Assembly: GCA_947500415.1 (NCBI GenBank)
Contig: CANMRT010000003.1
Coordinates: forward strand, 496,001-560,000
DNA: 64,000 nt
From: an uncultured Roseicyclus sp.
GTDB taxonomy: Bacteria; Pseudomonadota; Alphaproteobacteria; Rhodobacterales; Rhodobacteraceae
Reading direction: 5' to 3'
Positions 7,477-15,951 of this stretch are shown piece after piece. The notes beneath the pieces are model-generated. The model had not been told where the DNA came from. It saw nothing but the letters and a program-made list of their open reading frames with translations, and did no database searches. The translations under genes and the position numbers were made by a program. How positions within the stretch are numbered: position 1 is the stretch's first letter; each line of letters opens with the position of its first letter.

Positions 7477-8658
7477 TCACGTCACGCGCAGCACCACGGC
7501 CATGGCCGAGTCCCCCGCAGCGCAACCCTGAAATAGGCCCGTCCCACCACCGCGGAGTGTCAATTCTTCTATAAGTTCAATCATCGCCCGCAGACCCGTT
7601 GGCCCCTGCGGATGCCCCCAGATCAGGGAGCTGCCGAAATTGTTCATGTCTCGCCAATCCACGCCGAAGGCACGGGCAAAGGCGATGTCGTTCACCGCAA
7701 ATGGGTTGTGCGATTTGATTGCATCAACCTGGCTGATCAACAGCCGCGCCCGGTCCAGCGCCGCAACGCTCGCCTTGATCGGCGCGGCTGGCATGAATCC
7801 CTTCTCTTCCCGCGCTTGCCCAATGGCCAGGATCTCAACCAGCGGCCCATCGCCAAACTCCCGCGCCCGCGCCGCATCACTCACCACGACCATCCCCGCG
7901 TTCCCATCCGCCGGGTGGGTCTGGCTGGCAAAGGTGATCGTGCCATCCTTCATCACAGGCCGCAGGCCCGCCATTTTCTCGGCATTGGCAGGCTCCACAC
8001 CCTCATCCGTGGTCAACTGCCCCGCTGTCTTGCGAAACCGAGCGTCCAGCACATCCAGCACCGGCATATAGCGCCGTTGAAACGCGCAATCCTCGGCCAG
8101 CGCATCGTCATACTGCGCCCGCCGGTGCAGCGTCAGATCGTGCTGTTCTTCCGTGGTGATCCCTTCCCGCGCGGCAACGTTCTCCCCAGTTTGGATCATC
8201 GCGTTGCAGGCCCATGGATCGTGCCCGAAGTTGTCCATCACCACGTCTTCCGACGCGCCCGTGCCCCCCGGCCCACCGGGAGCCGGAAAATACACATGCG
8301 GCCCGTTCGACGTCCGGTCCCCCGACACAACCAACGCCTGCTGCGCACCCTGCGCGATCTCTCCCACCGCCGTCGCCAAAAGCCGCGCGCCCGTAGCACA
8401 GGCCTGCGACACCATCGGCGCGGCCAGCCCTTCGGCCCCCAGCATCGCCGTGAACCACGGCCCGCCAAAGAAGCTACCTTTCTGGATCACTGTCTGCCCA
8501 AACGCCGCGAAATCAAAGCTGTCCGGGGCCACGCCTATGCGCTCCAACTGCGCCTTGCCCACATGGGCCGCGAACTCCACCGAATTCAGGTGTGCAAGGC
8601 TGCCCTGCCACCGCGCGAAGGGCGTCGACCAATAAGCGCCATAAGGAATGTAGGCCAT
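7477..8658 (-). CDS. Thiolase for aromatic side-chain beta-oxidation
   Basis: 393 aa. The acylated Cys is in SQACATGAR (C87), and the second catalytic pair is in WGHPQGPTG (H349) and QGCAAGDS (C379). The usual NEAF block is replaced by SHNPFAVND, as in the SCP2/atypical thiolase branch. The ATG at 8658 overlaps the ligase stop as TGATG; an in-frame ATG 8 codons upstream is less likely. Sitting with a CoA ligase, hydratase and SDR, it probably cleaves a 3-oxo-3-arylpropionyl-CoA to benzoyl-CoA and acetyl-CoA. The substrate is inferred from context. Confidence 0.8.
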   Translation of the reverse strand: MAYIPYGAYWSTPFARWQGSLAHLNSVEFAAHVGKAQLERIGVAPDSFDFAAFGQTVIQKGSFFGGPWFTAMLGAEGLAAPMVSQACATGARLLATAVGEIAQGAQQALVVSGDRTSNGPHVYFPAPGGPGGTGASEDVVMDNFGHDPWACNAMIQTGENVAAREGITTEEQHDLTLHRRAQYDDALAEDCAFQRRYMPVLDVLDARFRKTAGQLTTDEGVEPANAEKMAGLRPVMKDGTITFASQTHPADGNAGMVVVSDAARAREFGDGPLVEILAIGQAREEKGFMPAAPIKASVAALDRARLLISQVDAIKSHNPFAVNDIAFARAFGVDWRDMNNFGSSLIWGHPQGPTGLRAMIELIEELTLRGGGTGLFQGCAAGDSAMAVVLRVT

Positions 8659-10412
8659 CACCTGCCTCCCACGGTGATGCACGCCGGATCGGCGTCATCG
8701 TAAAGCCGGTCGATCAACGCGGACCTCCGCTGCTTGATTTTCGCGAAATTGAGATTGCCCTTGGCCGTGATCTCCCCGTCTGCAATCGAGGGCGGCTCGC
8801 TCAGAACAAGGGCCCGCGTGATTGTTTGGGCGGAGCCGCCGGCGAACTCCGCCAGCTTCGCGCGGATTGGCAAGGCGTCCACGATCAAGGCCGCGTCATC
8901 CTCTTCCGCAACGTCCCGCAAGTCAGGCGTTGGCACAATCAGAAGACCCACTTCATCCCGTTCCTCGCCGGTCACAACGACGTCCTGCGCAAGCCCCTTG
9001 AGCGCACCCAATACCTCCAGCCGCAGCGCTGCCGCTCGCACCCAAATACCGGTGCCCAGCTTAAAGTCCTCGGAAATCCGCCCGTCAAACGCCAACCCCT
9101 GGTTTGGATCGGCGGGATCAACAAACCGCATCGCGTCGCCGGTGATGAAGAAACCCTCTTCGTCAAAAGCCGCCGCTGTCTTCTCCAGCGAGCCAAGATA
9201 GCCGGTGAAGATCGATGGCCCCCGCACGCGCACCTCATGGCGGTCGTCAGTGGGCACCAGCTTCACCTCCACCCCCGGCAAAGGCACGCCCACAACGCCC
9301 GACCGTTCTGTCGGCTCATGCTGCAACACCGCCGCTGGGGCCGTTTCCGTCAACCCCCAGGACGAAGTGAAAAACGGCTGCGTTCCCGCCTCCTCCGCCA
9401 TGGTCCAAAGGTCCGCCCAGACATCCTGCGGCAGGCTCGCACCCGCGTAGAACAGCATGTCGAGGTCTTCGAAAAACGCCCGTGCAAAGCCCGGGTCCTC
9501 TTTCATCGCATCCCGCAATGCCGCGAACCCCACCGGCACGTTGAACGCGATGGTGCCCTGCTTGATGCGGTTGTTCTCAATCGTCTTGCCGATCAACGCA
9601 GGTATCGGTTTGCCGCTGTCGATATAAAGGCTCCCGCCATTGGCCAGCACCAGGTTAAAATTGTGCGACCCACCAAAGACGTGGTTCCACGGCAGCCAAT
9701 CCACCAACACCGGCGGGCGCTCCCTCAGGAAGGGCAGGCAAGCCGCAAGCTGCGCCTGATTGGTGCAGAGCATCCGGTGCGTGGTGAGCACGCCTTTGGG
9801 CGCAGAGGTCGACCCGCTCGTCATCAGGATTTTCGCCACATTGTCGGGCGTCACCTTCACATCCAGCGCGCCACCTGTCCGTGCCAGATCGTCCACAGTC
9901 AGCCCCGGCCCATGGGCCATCAACGGGCGCGCATCGGCGAAAACCTCGCGCTCGAACACCTCTGCCAGCGCAAAGCCATCCTCTGCGAAGACAGCCGCAG
10001 GCTGGATGAGGGCCGCGATTTCATCCAGCCGCGCCCGCGCAGCGGGAATGGCCGCATATTGCTCGGCCACAGGACAGACCGGCACGCCCGCATATTGCGA
10101 GCCGAGCGCCAGCAAACCATGCGCCACGGAATTCCCGGTCAGCACCATCAGTGGGCGGTCCGGCCCAAGCCCCATCCCAAGCAGCCCAACCGCAATCGTC
10201 CGCGCCTTGTCTCGCGCCTCAGCGTAGGCAACTTCGTGCCAGCCATCCCCACTCCGCTCCGCCAGAAATACAGCGTCGGGTGTGACCTCGGCCCAATGCT
10301 CCAGCCAGTCCGTCGTCCGCTCCGCCACCTCTGGCAGCTCAGCGCGCGCGCGCAGCAGGATCGCACCATCGGCCCGATCTTCGCGGATCACATCATGAGG
10401 TAGCAGTGCCAC
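8658..10412 (-). CDS. fcs: Feruloyl/cinnamoyl-CoA synthase-like acid-CoA ligase
   Basis: 584 aa from a GTG at 10412, preceded by AAGGAGG with 6-nt spacing, one of the clearest ribosome sites in the window. The ATG 16 codons upstream lies deep in the marR gene and would give an Arg-rich extension. ANL motif MTSGSTSAPKGV at residues 197-208; DWLPWNHVFGGSHNFN, SSWGLTETAPAA and TGDAMRF are typical of feruloyl-CoA synthases. It should activate a cinnamic-type acid to its CoA ester. It overlaps the marR stop by 20 nt. Whether the substrate is cinnamate, coumarate or ferulate cannot be read from sequence. Confidence 0.85.
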   Translation of the reverse strand: MALLPHDVIREDRADGAILLRARAELPEVAERTTDWLEHWAEVTPDAVFLAERSGDGWHEVAYAEARDKARTIAVGLLGMGLGPDRPLMVLTGNSVAHGLLALGSQYAGVPVCPVAEQYAAIPAARARLDEIAALIQPAAVFAEDGFALAEVFEREVFADARPLMAHGPGLTVDDLARTGGALDVKVTPDNVAKILMTSGSTSAPKGVLTTHRMLCTNQAQLAACLPFLRERPPVLVDWLPWNHVFGGSHNFNLVLANGGSLYIDSGKPIPALIGKTIENNRIKQGTIAFNVPVGFAALRDAMKEDPGFARAFFEDLDMLFYAGASLPQDVWADLWTMAEEAGTQPFFTSSWGLTETAPAAVLQHEPTERSGVVGVPLPGVEVKLVPTDDRHEVRVRGPSIFTGYLGSLEKTAAAFDEEGFFITGDAMRFVDPADPNQGLAFDGRISEDFKLGTGIWVRAAALRLEVLGALKGLAQDVVVTGEERDEVGLLIVPTPDLRDVAEEDDAALIVDALPIRAKLAEFAGGSAQTITRALVLSEPPSIADGEITAKGNLNFAKIKQRRSALIDRLYDDADPACITVGGR

Positions 10413-10896
10413 GCTGCGCCTCCTTCTCTTCCGCCTCAGGCCCCGCGCCCTCAACCGCATTCAATCCGTCTATCAACGCCGCAACCGCCGCATCGCCCAA
10501 ACTCGCCGTCAGCTTGGCATCGAACGCCTCCAAAGCACCCCGCGCCTCGGTGTAATGCGCGCGCCCGGCAAGCGTCGGATGCAACTCATAGGCCCGGCGG
10601 TCGCCATCGACCCTCCGTCGCGTGATCCAACCGGCCTTCTCCAACCCGTCGATGATCTGCACCAGATTGGGCCGCTCGATCGCCAAAACGTCCGACACGT
10701 CGGCCTGCCGCAAGCCCGGTGTCTCAACCACAACCGACAGCACCGAATAAGACGCCCGCCGCAACCCGTAGGGCTTCAAAACCCGGTTCACCGCCCCCAT
10801 AACAGCGCTCGACGCGCGCTGGATGTTGTAGCCGACAAGGCGGCGAAGGTCGGCGTCTCGCACCGCAGGTGCGGTATCGGGTGTGCCGCGTGTCAT
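10393..10896 (-). CDS. MarR-family regulator of the phenylpropanoid operon
   Basis: 167 aa winged-helix protein. The recognition helix and wing read RQADVSDVLAIERPNLVQIIDGLEKAGWI, followed by RRRVDGDRRAYELHPT. It lies inside the operon between the crotonase and the CoA ligase, with an ATGA overlap at its start. CouR/FerR-type MarR repressors respond to hydroxycinnamoyl-CoA and lie in comparable places, so the same role is likely here. A near-perfect 15-bp palindrome before the SDR gene is a candidate operator. A second MarR gene at 15952-16431 could instead serve this region. Confidence 0.85.
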   Translation of the reverse strand: MTRGTPDTAPAVRDADLRRLVGYNIQRASSAVMGAVNRVLKPYGLRRASYSVLSVVVETPGLRQADVSDVLAIERPNLVQIIDGLEKAGWITRRRVDGDRRAYELHPTLAGRAHYTEARGALEAFDAKLTASLGDAAVAALIDGLNAVEGAGPEAEEKEAQRGTATS

Positions 10897-11645
10897 TGGA
10901 ATTTCGGTGCCCGCTTTTCAAGGAACGCGCGGAACCCTTCCTCCGCATCGGGCGACGTCTGAGCCATCGCGGTGCACAGCGACTCCATGAAAAGCCCCTC
11001 CTCCGGGGCCATCGCATTGATCCGCGGCACGCCCTGAATGGCGAAGTAATTCGACAGTCGCGCGTTGCTTGCGATCTGTTCCGCCAGCTCTCGGGCGGTC
11101 TCCACCGGGTCATCAGCCACGTAATGACACAGCCCCAACAACGCGCCTTCATCCGCACCATATTCGCGCCCGGTCAGCATCATCTCGGTCAACCGGTCCG
11201 GCCCGATGATGCGCCCGACACGCACGGTGGCGCCGCCACCCACAAAGAAACCGCGCTTGCCCTCGGGCAGCTGGAACCGCACATCCGGCGCGGCGACGCG
11301 CACATGGCAGGCCGCGGCAACCTCCAACCCGCCGCCGATCACCGCGCCGCGCATGGCCGTGACCATCGGCAAGCCACCGAATTGCACCGTGTTCAGGTGG
11401 TCGTGCCACATCCGCGAATGTGCCATCGCCTCATCGGGCGCGCGCTCAACCTGTTCCGCCAGATCAAGACCGGCACAGAAGTGCTCCCCCTCACCGGTCA
11501 GGATGCCAACTCGAACCCCCTCGGGCGGGGTGGCACAGAATCCCGCAAGCTCCGCAATCAGCGAATCGTTCATCGCGTTGCGCTTTTCCGGGCGGTTCAG
11601 CGTTAGCGTCGCGATGGGTCCGTCTATGTTAATCAAAAGGCTCAT
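10893..11645 (-). CDS. Crotonase-family enoyl-CoA hydratase (cinnamoyl-CoA hydratase candidate)
   Basis: 250 aa from the ATG at 11645, which overlaps the SDR stop as ATGA. The oxyanion and CoA segments are EHFCAGLDLAE and AVIGGGLEVAAAC, and both hydratase glutamates are present (E108 in GGGLE, E128 in LPEGKRGF). It should hydrate an alpha,beta-unsaturated acyl-CoA. A hydratase-lyase of the feruloyl-CoA type would give an aldehyde, but the neighbouring SDR and thiolase favour the beta-oxidative route through a 3-hydroxyacyl-CoA. Length is slightly below the usual hydratase-lyase. Confidence 0.8.
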   Translation of the reverse strand: MSLLINIDGPIATLTLNRPEKRNAMNDSLIAELAGFCATPPEGVRVGILTGEGEHFCAGLDLAEQVERAPDEAMAHSRMWHDHLNTVQFGGLPMVTAMRGAVIGGGLEVAAACHVRVAAPDVRFQLPEGKRGFFVGGGATVRVGRIIGPDRLTEMMLTGREYGADEGALLGLCHYVADDPVETARELAEQIASNARLSNYFAIQGVPRINAMAPEEGLFMESLCTAMAQTSPDAEEGFRAFLEKRAPKFQ

Positions 11646-12406
11646 CTGGGCGGCAACCTTGTGGCTCCGTCCAAGCGGATGACTTCTCCGTTGAGGTAGG
11701 GGTTTTCCACAATCGTGGCGACCATCTGACCAAACTCCGCCGGGTCGCCCAAACGGTGCGGAAAGGGCACATTGGCCACGATAGCCTGCGTCGTTTCCTC
11801 CGGCAGGCTTTCCATCATCGGCGTGTTGAACAGACCTGGCGCAATGGCGTTGACGCGGATGCCGGGCTTGGCCAGTTCGCGCGCAAGCGGCAGACACATC
11901 GACGCGATTGCACCTTTGGAGGCAGCATAAGCCGATTGCCCCACCTGCCCGTCCTGATAGGCGGCAGAGGCCGTGTTGATCACCACGCCGCGCTCACCCG
12001 TCTCCAGTGGCGGCAGGTCCATCATCGCTTGCACCGCATAGGTCATCACGTTGTAGGACCCGATCAGGTTCACCTCGATCACCTTGCGGAACGTATCGAG
12101 CGAAGTCTTCCCCTCGCGCCCCACGATCCGCGCCGCCAATCCGATGCCCGCGCAATTCACGCAAATCCGCGCCGCTTGCCCGAACCGTGCCATGGTCGAG
12201 GTCACGGCGGTGGCGGCATGCTCCGCGTCCGTCACATCGCACTGCTGGGAATAGCCGCCGATCTCGGACGCCACTTCGCGCGCGCGATCTCCGTTGAAAT
12301 CCAACACCGCCACATCCGCGCCTTTGGCTGCGAGGTAGCGCGCCGTGGCCTCCCCCAGCCCGCTTGCTCCACCGGTGACGATGGCCACTTGTCCGTCGAG
12401 TTGCAT
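11642..12406 (-). CDS. SDR dehydrogenase, 3-hydroxyacyl-CoA dehydrogenase type 2-like
   Basis: 254 aa short-chain dehydrogenase with the NAD(P) motif TGGASGLG (11-18), NCAG (85-88), a catalytic Ser near 148, and Tyr161/Lys165 in YAASK. Its sequence resembles 17-beta-HSD10-type 3-hydroxyacyl-CoA dehydrogenases, with an acidic Asp-37 region (VLDFNGD) that fits NAD preference. It is the first gene after a 54-nt gap behind dctM and precedes the crotonase, MarR and ligase genes. Likely role: oxidation of 3-hydroxy-3-arylpropionyl-CoA to the 3-oxo compound. Confidence 0.85.
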   Translation of the reverse strand: MQLDGQVAIVTGGASGLGEATARYLAAKGADVAVLDFNGDRAREVASEIGGYSQQCDVTDAEHAATAVTSTMARFGQAARICVNCAGIGLAARIVGREGKTSLDTFRKVIEVNLIGSYNVMTYAVQAMMDLPPLETGERGVVINTASAAYQDGQVGQSAYAASKGAIASMCLPLARELAKPGIRVNAIAPGLFNTPMMESLPEETTQAIVANVPFPHRLGDPAEFGQMVATIVENPYLNGEVIRLDGATRLPPR

Positions 12407-12442
12407 CCGGCCTCCCTTCCTTCAGCAAACGATTCTAAGATC

Positions 12443-12457
12443 GTTATATCATATAAC
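12443..12457. promoter_or_regulatory. 15-bp palindrome before the SDR gene, candidate MarR operator
   Basis: GTTATAT-C-ATATAAC is a perfect palindrome around a central C. With one mismatched pair, the symmetry extends to AT at each outer end (21 bp). It lies between dctM and the SDR start, 37 nt upstream of the SDR ATG. It resembles the imperfect 21-bp palindrome in the dctP promoter, which also has AT-N-G-N-TAT half-sites. Confidence 0.55.
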
Positions 12458-12460
12458 CAT

Positions 12461-14062
12461 CTACAAGGTGATGAAGATCAACGTGATCATTGGAAACGCC
12501 ACCAAAAGCACGACACGCAACAGGTCAGAGGCAATGAAATAGAGCACCGCCCTGTACGTCGCGGTCATCTTCGTCGTCTTCTCCATCGCATTGATGATGA
12601 ACAGGTTCATGCCAACCGGCGGTGTGATCAGGCCAACCTCCACCACGATCAGAACAAGGATGCCGAACCAAATGGCGACCAATTCGGTATTGATCCGGTT
12701 GAGCGCGCCTTGGTTCACGCGCCGCAATTCCAATGCTCGGGTCTGGTCGCGGGTCAGTTCTTCGCCCGCTGCCAGCGCGCGCAGAGCCTCGTCGAGCGGC
12801 AGGATATCCGCCTCAAAATGGGCCATGATCGTGTCGAATTGCACCGTCTGCGCCAGCGACAGCTGCGCCCCTTCGCGGTAGGTCGCCAGCAACGCGTCAA
12901 TACTTCCGCGTGTCATGTCCGGCACCGAAAGCAACGCCTCCATCGCGCGGTCCGCGTGCAACTCGGCCATGGAGACAAAGCCGAAATCAAGCCCCTGCAT
13001 CACCGGCCAGAAGATTGGGATCGTCAGCAGGATCATGGAAAGCGAGTCCATGAAGCAGCCTAGGATCAGGTAAAAAATGAGGATCATGATCAGGATCGTG
13101 TAGGGGCTGAACCCACTGGTCCCGACCCATTCCGCGATGCCCTGCGGCACCTGTGTCAGCGCAAGGAAACCATTGTAGAAGGCCGCACCCAGGATGATGA
13201 AAAAGATCATCGCGGTCGACCGTGCGGTGACCATGAAACTGTCGACCAGCGAGGCACGGTTCAACCCGCCGTTAAAATAGGCGATCAACCCGGTACCCAA
13301 CGCACCGACGGCGGCCCCCTCGGTCGGGGTGAACCACCCGGCGTAGATACCGCCAACAACGGCACCAAAGACCAGAAGCACAGGCCAGATCTTGGCCATC
13401 GCCACCATCCGCTCCCCCCACGGCACGCGTGGGCCGGTTCCGGCACTTTCCGGGTTCAGCGCCACGTAGACGCGGATCGCGATGATGTAGCCAAGCGCCG
13501 CGATGATGCCGGGGATGAACGCCGCCAAGAATAGCTTTGCGATGTTCTGCTCCGTCAGGATCGCGTAAATCACCAACACAATGGAGGGCGGAATCAGGAT
13601 GCCCAATGTGCCCCCCGCCGCCAGCGCCGCTGTCGAAAACCCACCGTCGTATCCGTAGCGCCGCAACTCCGGCAACGCCACGCGCCCCATCGTGGCCGCC
13701 GTGGCCAGCGACGATCCGCAGATCGCCCCGAACCCCGCGCAGGCGCCGACGGCAGCCATCGCAACCCCGCCCTTACGGTGGCCCAGAAAGCCCTCCGCCG
13801 CCTTGAACAGCGCCTGAGACATGCCGCCCAACGTTGCGAAATGCCCCATCAACAGGAACATCGGAATGATCGTTAGCGAATAGCTTGAGAAGGTCGTGAA
13901 CGTCTCGGACTTCAGCCGCCCGAACGGAACTTGCGTGTCGCCCGTCACCATGATCAGCCCGATAAGCCCGGTGAAGAACATCGACAGGCCAATCGGCACG
14001 CGCAAGAAAATCAGCGTCAAAAGGAAGGGAAACGACAGGATCCCGATCAATTGGTCACTCAA
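12461..14062 (-). CDS. dctM: TRAP transporter large permease, DctM type, with an extra hydrophilic insert
   Basis: 533 aa, about 90 longer than the usual 425-445. Typical DctM segments are seen: the N-terminal membrane helices, CAGFGAICGSSLATAATMGRVALPELRRYGYD, GILIPPSIVLVIYAILTEQNI and the C-terminal GLITPPVGMNLF. The extra length is an 87-residue, charged and helix-prone stretch at about residues 362-448, just before a C-terminal membrane helix. It overlaps dctQ by ATGA. As the main channel subunit, it should import an organic acid driven by sodium or protons; the neighbours suggest an aromatic acid. Confidence 0.9.
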   Translation of the reverse strand: MSDQLIGILSFPFLLTLIFLRVPIGLSMFFTGLIGLIMVTGDTQVPFGRLKSETFTTFSSYSLTIIPMFLLMGHFATLGGMSQALFKAAEGFLGHRKGGVAMAAVGACAGFGAICGSSLATAATMGRVALPELRRYGYDGGFSTAALAAGGTLGILIPPSIVLVIYAILTEQNIAKLFLAAFIPGIIAALGYIIAIRVYVALNPESAGTGPRVPWGERMVAMAKIWPVLLVFGAVVGGIYAGWFTPTEGAAVGALGTGLIAYFNGGLNRASLVDSFMVTARSTAMIFFIILGAAFYNGFLALTQVPQGIAEWVGTSGFSPYTILIMILIFYLILGCFMDSLSMILLTIPIFWPVMQGLDFGFVSMAELHADRAMEALLSVPDMTRGSIDALLATYREGAQLSLAQTVQFDTIMAHFEADILPLDEALRALAAGEELTRDQTRALELRRVNQGALNRINTELVAIWFGILVLIVVEVGLITPPVGMNLFIINAMEKTTKMTATYRAVLYFIASDLLRVVLLVAFPMITLIFITL

Positions 14063-14643
14063 TGCTCCGCCCCCAAATCAGGGGGCAAGATCACCCGGCG
14101 CGAGACCATCTCGATCACACGCACCACAGCCACATAGACCGCGACCAGCGCCGCCAACGACGCACCCACAAGCCCAATGGCGTAGGAATACCAAACCGGC
14201 AATTGCAGCTCCAACGTGGTCTGTCCGCTTGAGTATTTGGTCATCAACCCGCCAAACAACTGCACGGCGATCAGCACCATGACAAAGGCAAAAACGATCT
14301 CTGTCGCGCCCCGTAGAACGCGGTTGGTCCCCTCGGACATGGAGGACGTGAAGATATCAACCGTCGCATGGCCTCCGGTGATCTGGCAGATCGGCAAAAA
14401 GGCAAAAATCACAAAAGCCACGCCCGCCTCGATCAACTCGAACGTGCCAAGGATCGGGCCCACGCCCGCGTCAATCATCCACTGGCCAAGCCCGGCCAGG
14501 ACACCCTCTTCAACCATCCAGTGAAACAGCCGGTCCACCAGCCGTCCAAGGATCGCAAAGACCGTCAATAGGATAAGCACCGACAGCATGATCCCGCCAA
14601 GGATCGCCATCAGGCGCGACAGGAAAAGAAGCGCGCGGTACAT
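14059..14643 (-). CDS. dctQ: TRAP transporter small permease, DctQ type
   Basis: 194 aa inner-membrane protein with four predicted hydrophobic segments (about 8-28, 74-94, 112-132 and 155-175). The central segment FVIFAFLPICQITGGHATVDIF is typical of the DctQ family. It pairs with DctM, overlapping it by four bases, and lies 55 nt behind dctP, across a hairpin that may lower its expression relative to the binding protein. No enzyme activity is expected; it stabilises the permease complex. Confidence 0.9.
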   Translation of the reverse strand: MYRALLFLSRLMAILGGIMLSVLILLTVFAILGRLVDRLFHWMVEEGVLAGLGQWMIDAGVGPILGTFELIEAGVAFVIFAFLPICQITGGHATVDIFTSSMSEGTNRVLRGATEIVFAFVMVLIAVQLFGGLMTKYSSGQTTLELQLPVWYSYAIGLVGASLAALVAVYVAVVRVIEMVSRRVILPPDLGAEH

Positions 14644-14662
14644 GTATGTCCCCGAAAGAAGA

Positions 14663-14690
14663 AAGGGGCCGCGTGTTGTCGCGGCCCCTT
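14663..14690 (-). terminator. Hairpin between dctP and dctQ (attenuator-like)
   Basis: An 11-bp perfect stem, arms 14663-14673 (AAGGGGCCGCG) and 14680-14690, closes a 6-nt loop. On the transcribed minus strand it is followed by CTTTCTTCTTTC, a moderately T-rich run. Partial termination here would give more binding protein than permease, a common arrangement in TRAP operons. Confidence 0.65.
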
Positions 14691-14698
14691 CGTTTGGC

Positions 14699-15733
14699 TT
14701 ATTGGGCGCAGTCGCCCGCCATCAGCGCTTGCGCGCGGTCGATCAGCGCCTGACCGTCCAGCCCGCTGCCCGCAACATCGTCGATCCAGCTCTGGTAGAT
14801 CGGCTGCACGACCGGCATCCACACCTCTTGGGCGGTCGCCTCATCAATCATGATGATGTTGTTACCCGCTTCCACAGCCAGCTCACGCGCAGGACCGTCA
14901 GCATCGGCCTGCGTGCCACCTGCGAAGATTGAGAACTCAAGGCCCGAATTCTCATCCAAGATCGCTTGCAGATCCTCCGGCATGTTGTTGTAGGCGTCGT
15001 TGTTCATCGCCAGCACGAAGGTCAGGGTGTAAAGCCCGTTGCCCTCAAACCCGGTGTGGTTCTCGACCAGCTCCGGCACGCGAAGTGCTGCGGTCACTTC
15101 CCACGGAATGGTGGTGCCATCGATAGTCCCACGCGACAGGCCTTCCGGCACCGCGGGCACGGGCATACCAACCGGCGTCGCACCGGTCAGTTCCAGAAGC
15201 TGGTTCACAAGACGCGATCCGCCCCGGATTTGCATCCCTTCAAGGTCCGAAGGCTCCTCAACCGGATCAGCGGTGTGGAACATGCCGGGGCCGTGGACCC
15301 AGGTGCCCAGAAGGTGAACGTCGGAAAACTCTTCCTGCATCCCTTCTTCATACATCGTCCAGTAAGCACAGGACGCAGCGCGCGCATCGGCGACCATGAA
15401 CGGCAGCTCGAACACCTCCGTCGATGGGAAGCGGCCCGGCGTGTAGCCGACCACGGTCCATACGATGTCGGCCACGCCGTCAATCGCCTGGTCCATCAAC
15501 TCTGGCGGGGCGCCGCCCAGTTGCATCGACGGGTAACGCTCAATCTCGATCCGTCCGCCCGAAGCATCCTCGACCTGATCGGCCCAGACATCCAGCACAA
15601 GCGCTGGCACATTGGCCTGAGCCGGCAGGAACTGGTGCAGGCGCAGCGTCACTTCTTGGGCCATCGCGCCGGACGCGACCATCGCGCCAACGGCCACGGT
15701 GCCAAGCGCCGTCATCATGGTTTTGGTTTTCAT
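14699..15733 (-). CDS. dctP: TRAP transporter solute-binding protein, DctP type
   Basis: 344 aa. The signal peptide is about residues 1-25 (MKTKTMMTALGTVAVGAMVA followed by SGAMA, cleavage before QEV), so the protein is periplasmic. The body has DctP-family features such as LRLHQFLPAQANVPALVLDVWADQV and EGMQIRGGSRLVNQLLELTGATPVGMP, with the Arg that usually binds the ligand carboxylate in QIRGG. The ATG at 15733 follows GGGAGGAAGACAT; an in-frame ATG 39 codons upstream lacks a signal peptide. It leads the minus-strand operon, so its promoter is in the gap shared with the divergent MarR gene. Confidence 0.9.
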   Translation of the reverse strand: MKTKTMMTALGTVAVGAMVASGAMAQEVTLRLHQFLPAQANVPALVLDVWADQVEDASGGRIEIERYPSMQLGGAPPELMDQAIDGVADIVWTVVGYTPGRFPSTEVFELPFMVADARAASCAYWTMYEEGMQEEFSDVHLLGTWVHGPGMFHTADPVEEPSDLEGMQIRGGSRLVNQLLELTGATPVGMPVPAVPEGLSRGTIDGTTIPWEVTAALRVPELVENHTGFEGNGLYTLTFVLAMNNDAYNNMPEDLQAILDENSGLEFSIFAGGTQADADGPARELAVEAGNNIIMIDEATAQEVWMPVVQPIYQSWIDDVAGSGLDGQALIDRAQALMAGDCAQ

Positions 15734-15813
15734 ATGTCTTCCTCCCAAAGGTTGGTTGGTGCGCGGATTTTCCGCTTCTTGGTTCGGCCCCGGACCTATC
15801 CGGCACCTATTAG

Positions 15814-15834
15814 ATAGATATGATGCATAACTAT
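15814..15834. promoter_or_regulatory. Imperfect 21-bp palindrome in the dctP/marR divergent promoter
   Basis: Arms ATAGATATG (15814-15822) and CATAACTAT (15826-15834) match at 8 of 9 paired positions around ATG. It lies 81 nt upstream of the dctP start and 118 nt before the divergent MarR gene, a typical site for MarR autoregulation. It contains the 10-mer AGTTATGCAT (reverse strand, 15823-15832), which also occurs at 5169-5178 near boxC. Confidence 0.5.
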
Positions 15835-15951
15835 TAGCGTATGTCACCATATTCGATTGCTCTGCCTTATCCTTCCATGCTGCGCCTTGAAAAAGAAAGC
15901 GCGCTTATCATCTGCCTTGGCCTGTTCAGCCCAAGCCGATAGAATCACGTC

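Noticed and set aside
8592-10403. 603-aa open frame antisense to the feruloyl-CoA-synthase-like gene
   Set aside because: A mirror of GC-rich codon bias; the peptide is Arg/His/Pro-rich with no domain, while the opposite strand codes for a full ANL enzyme.
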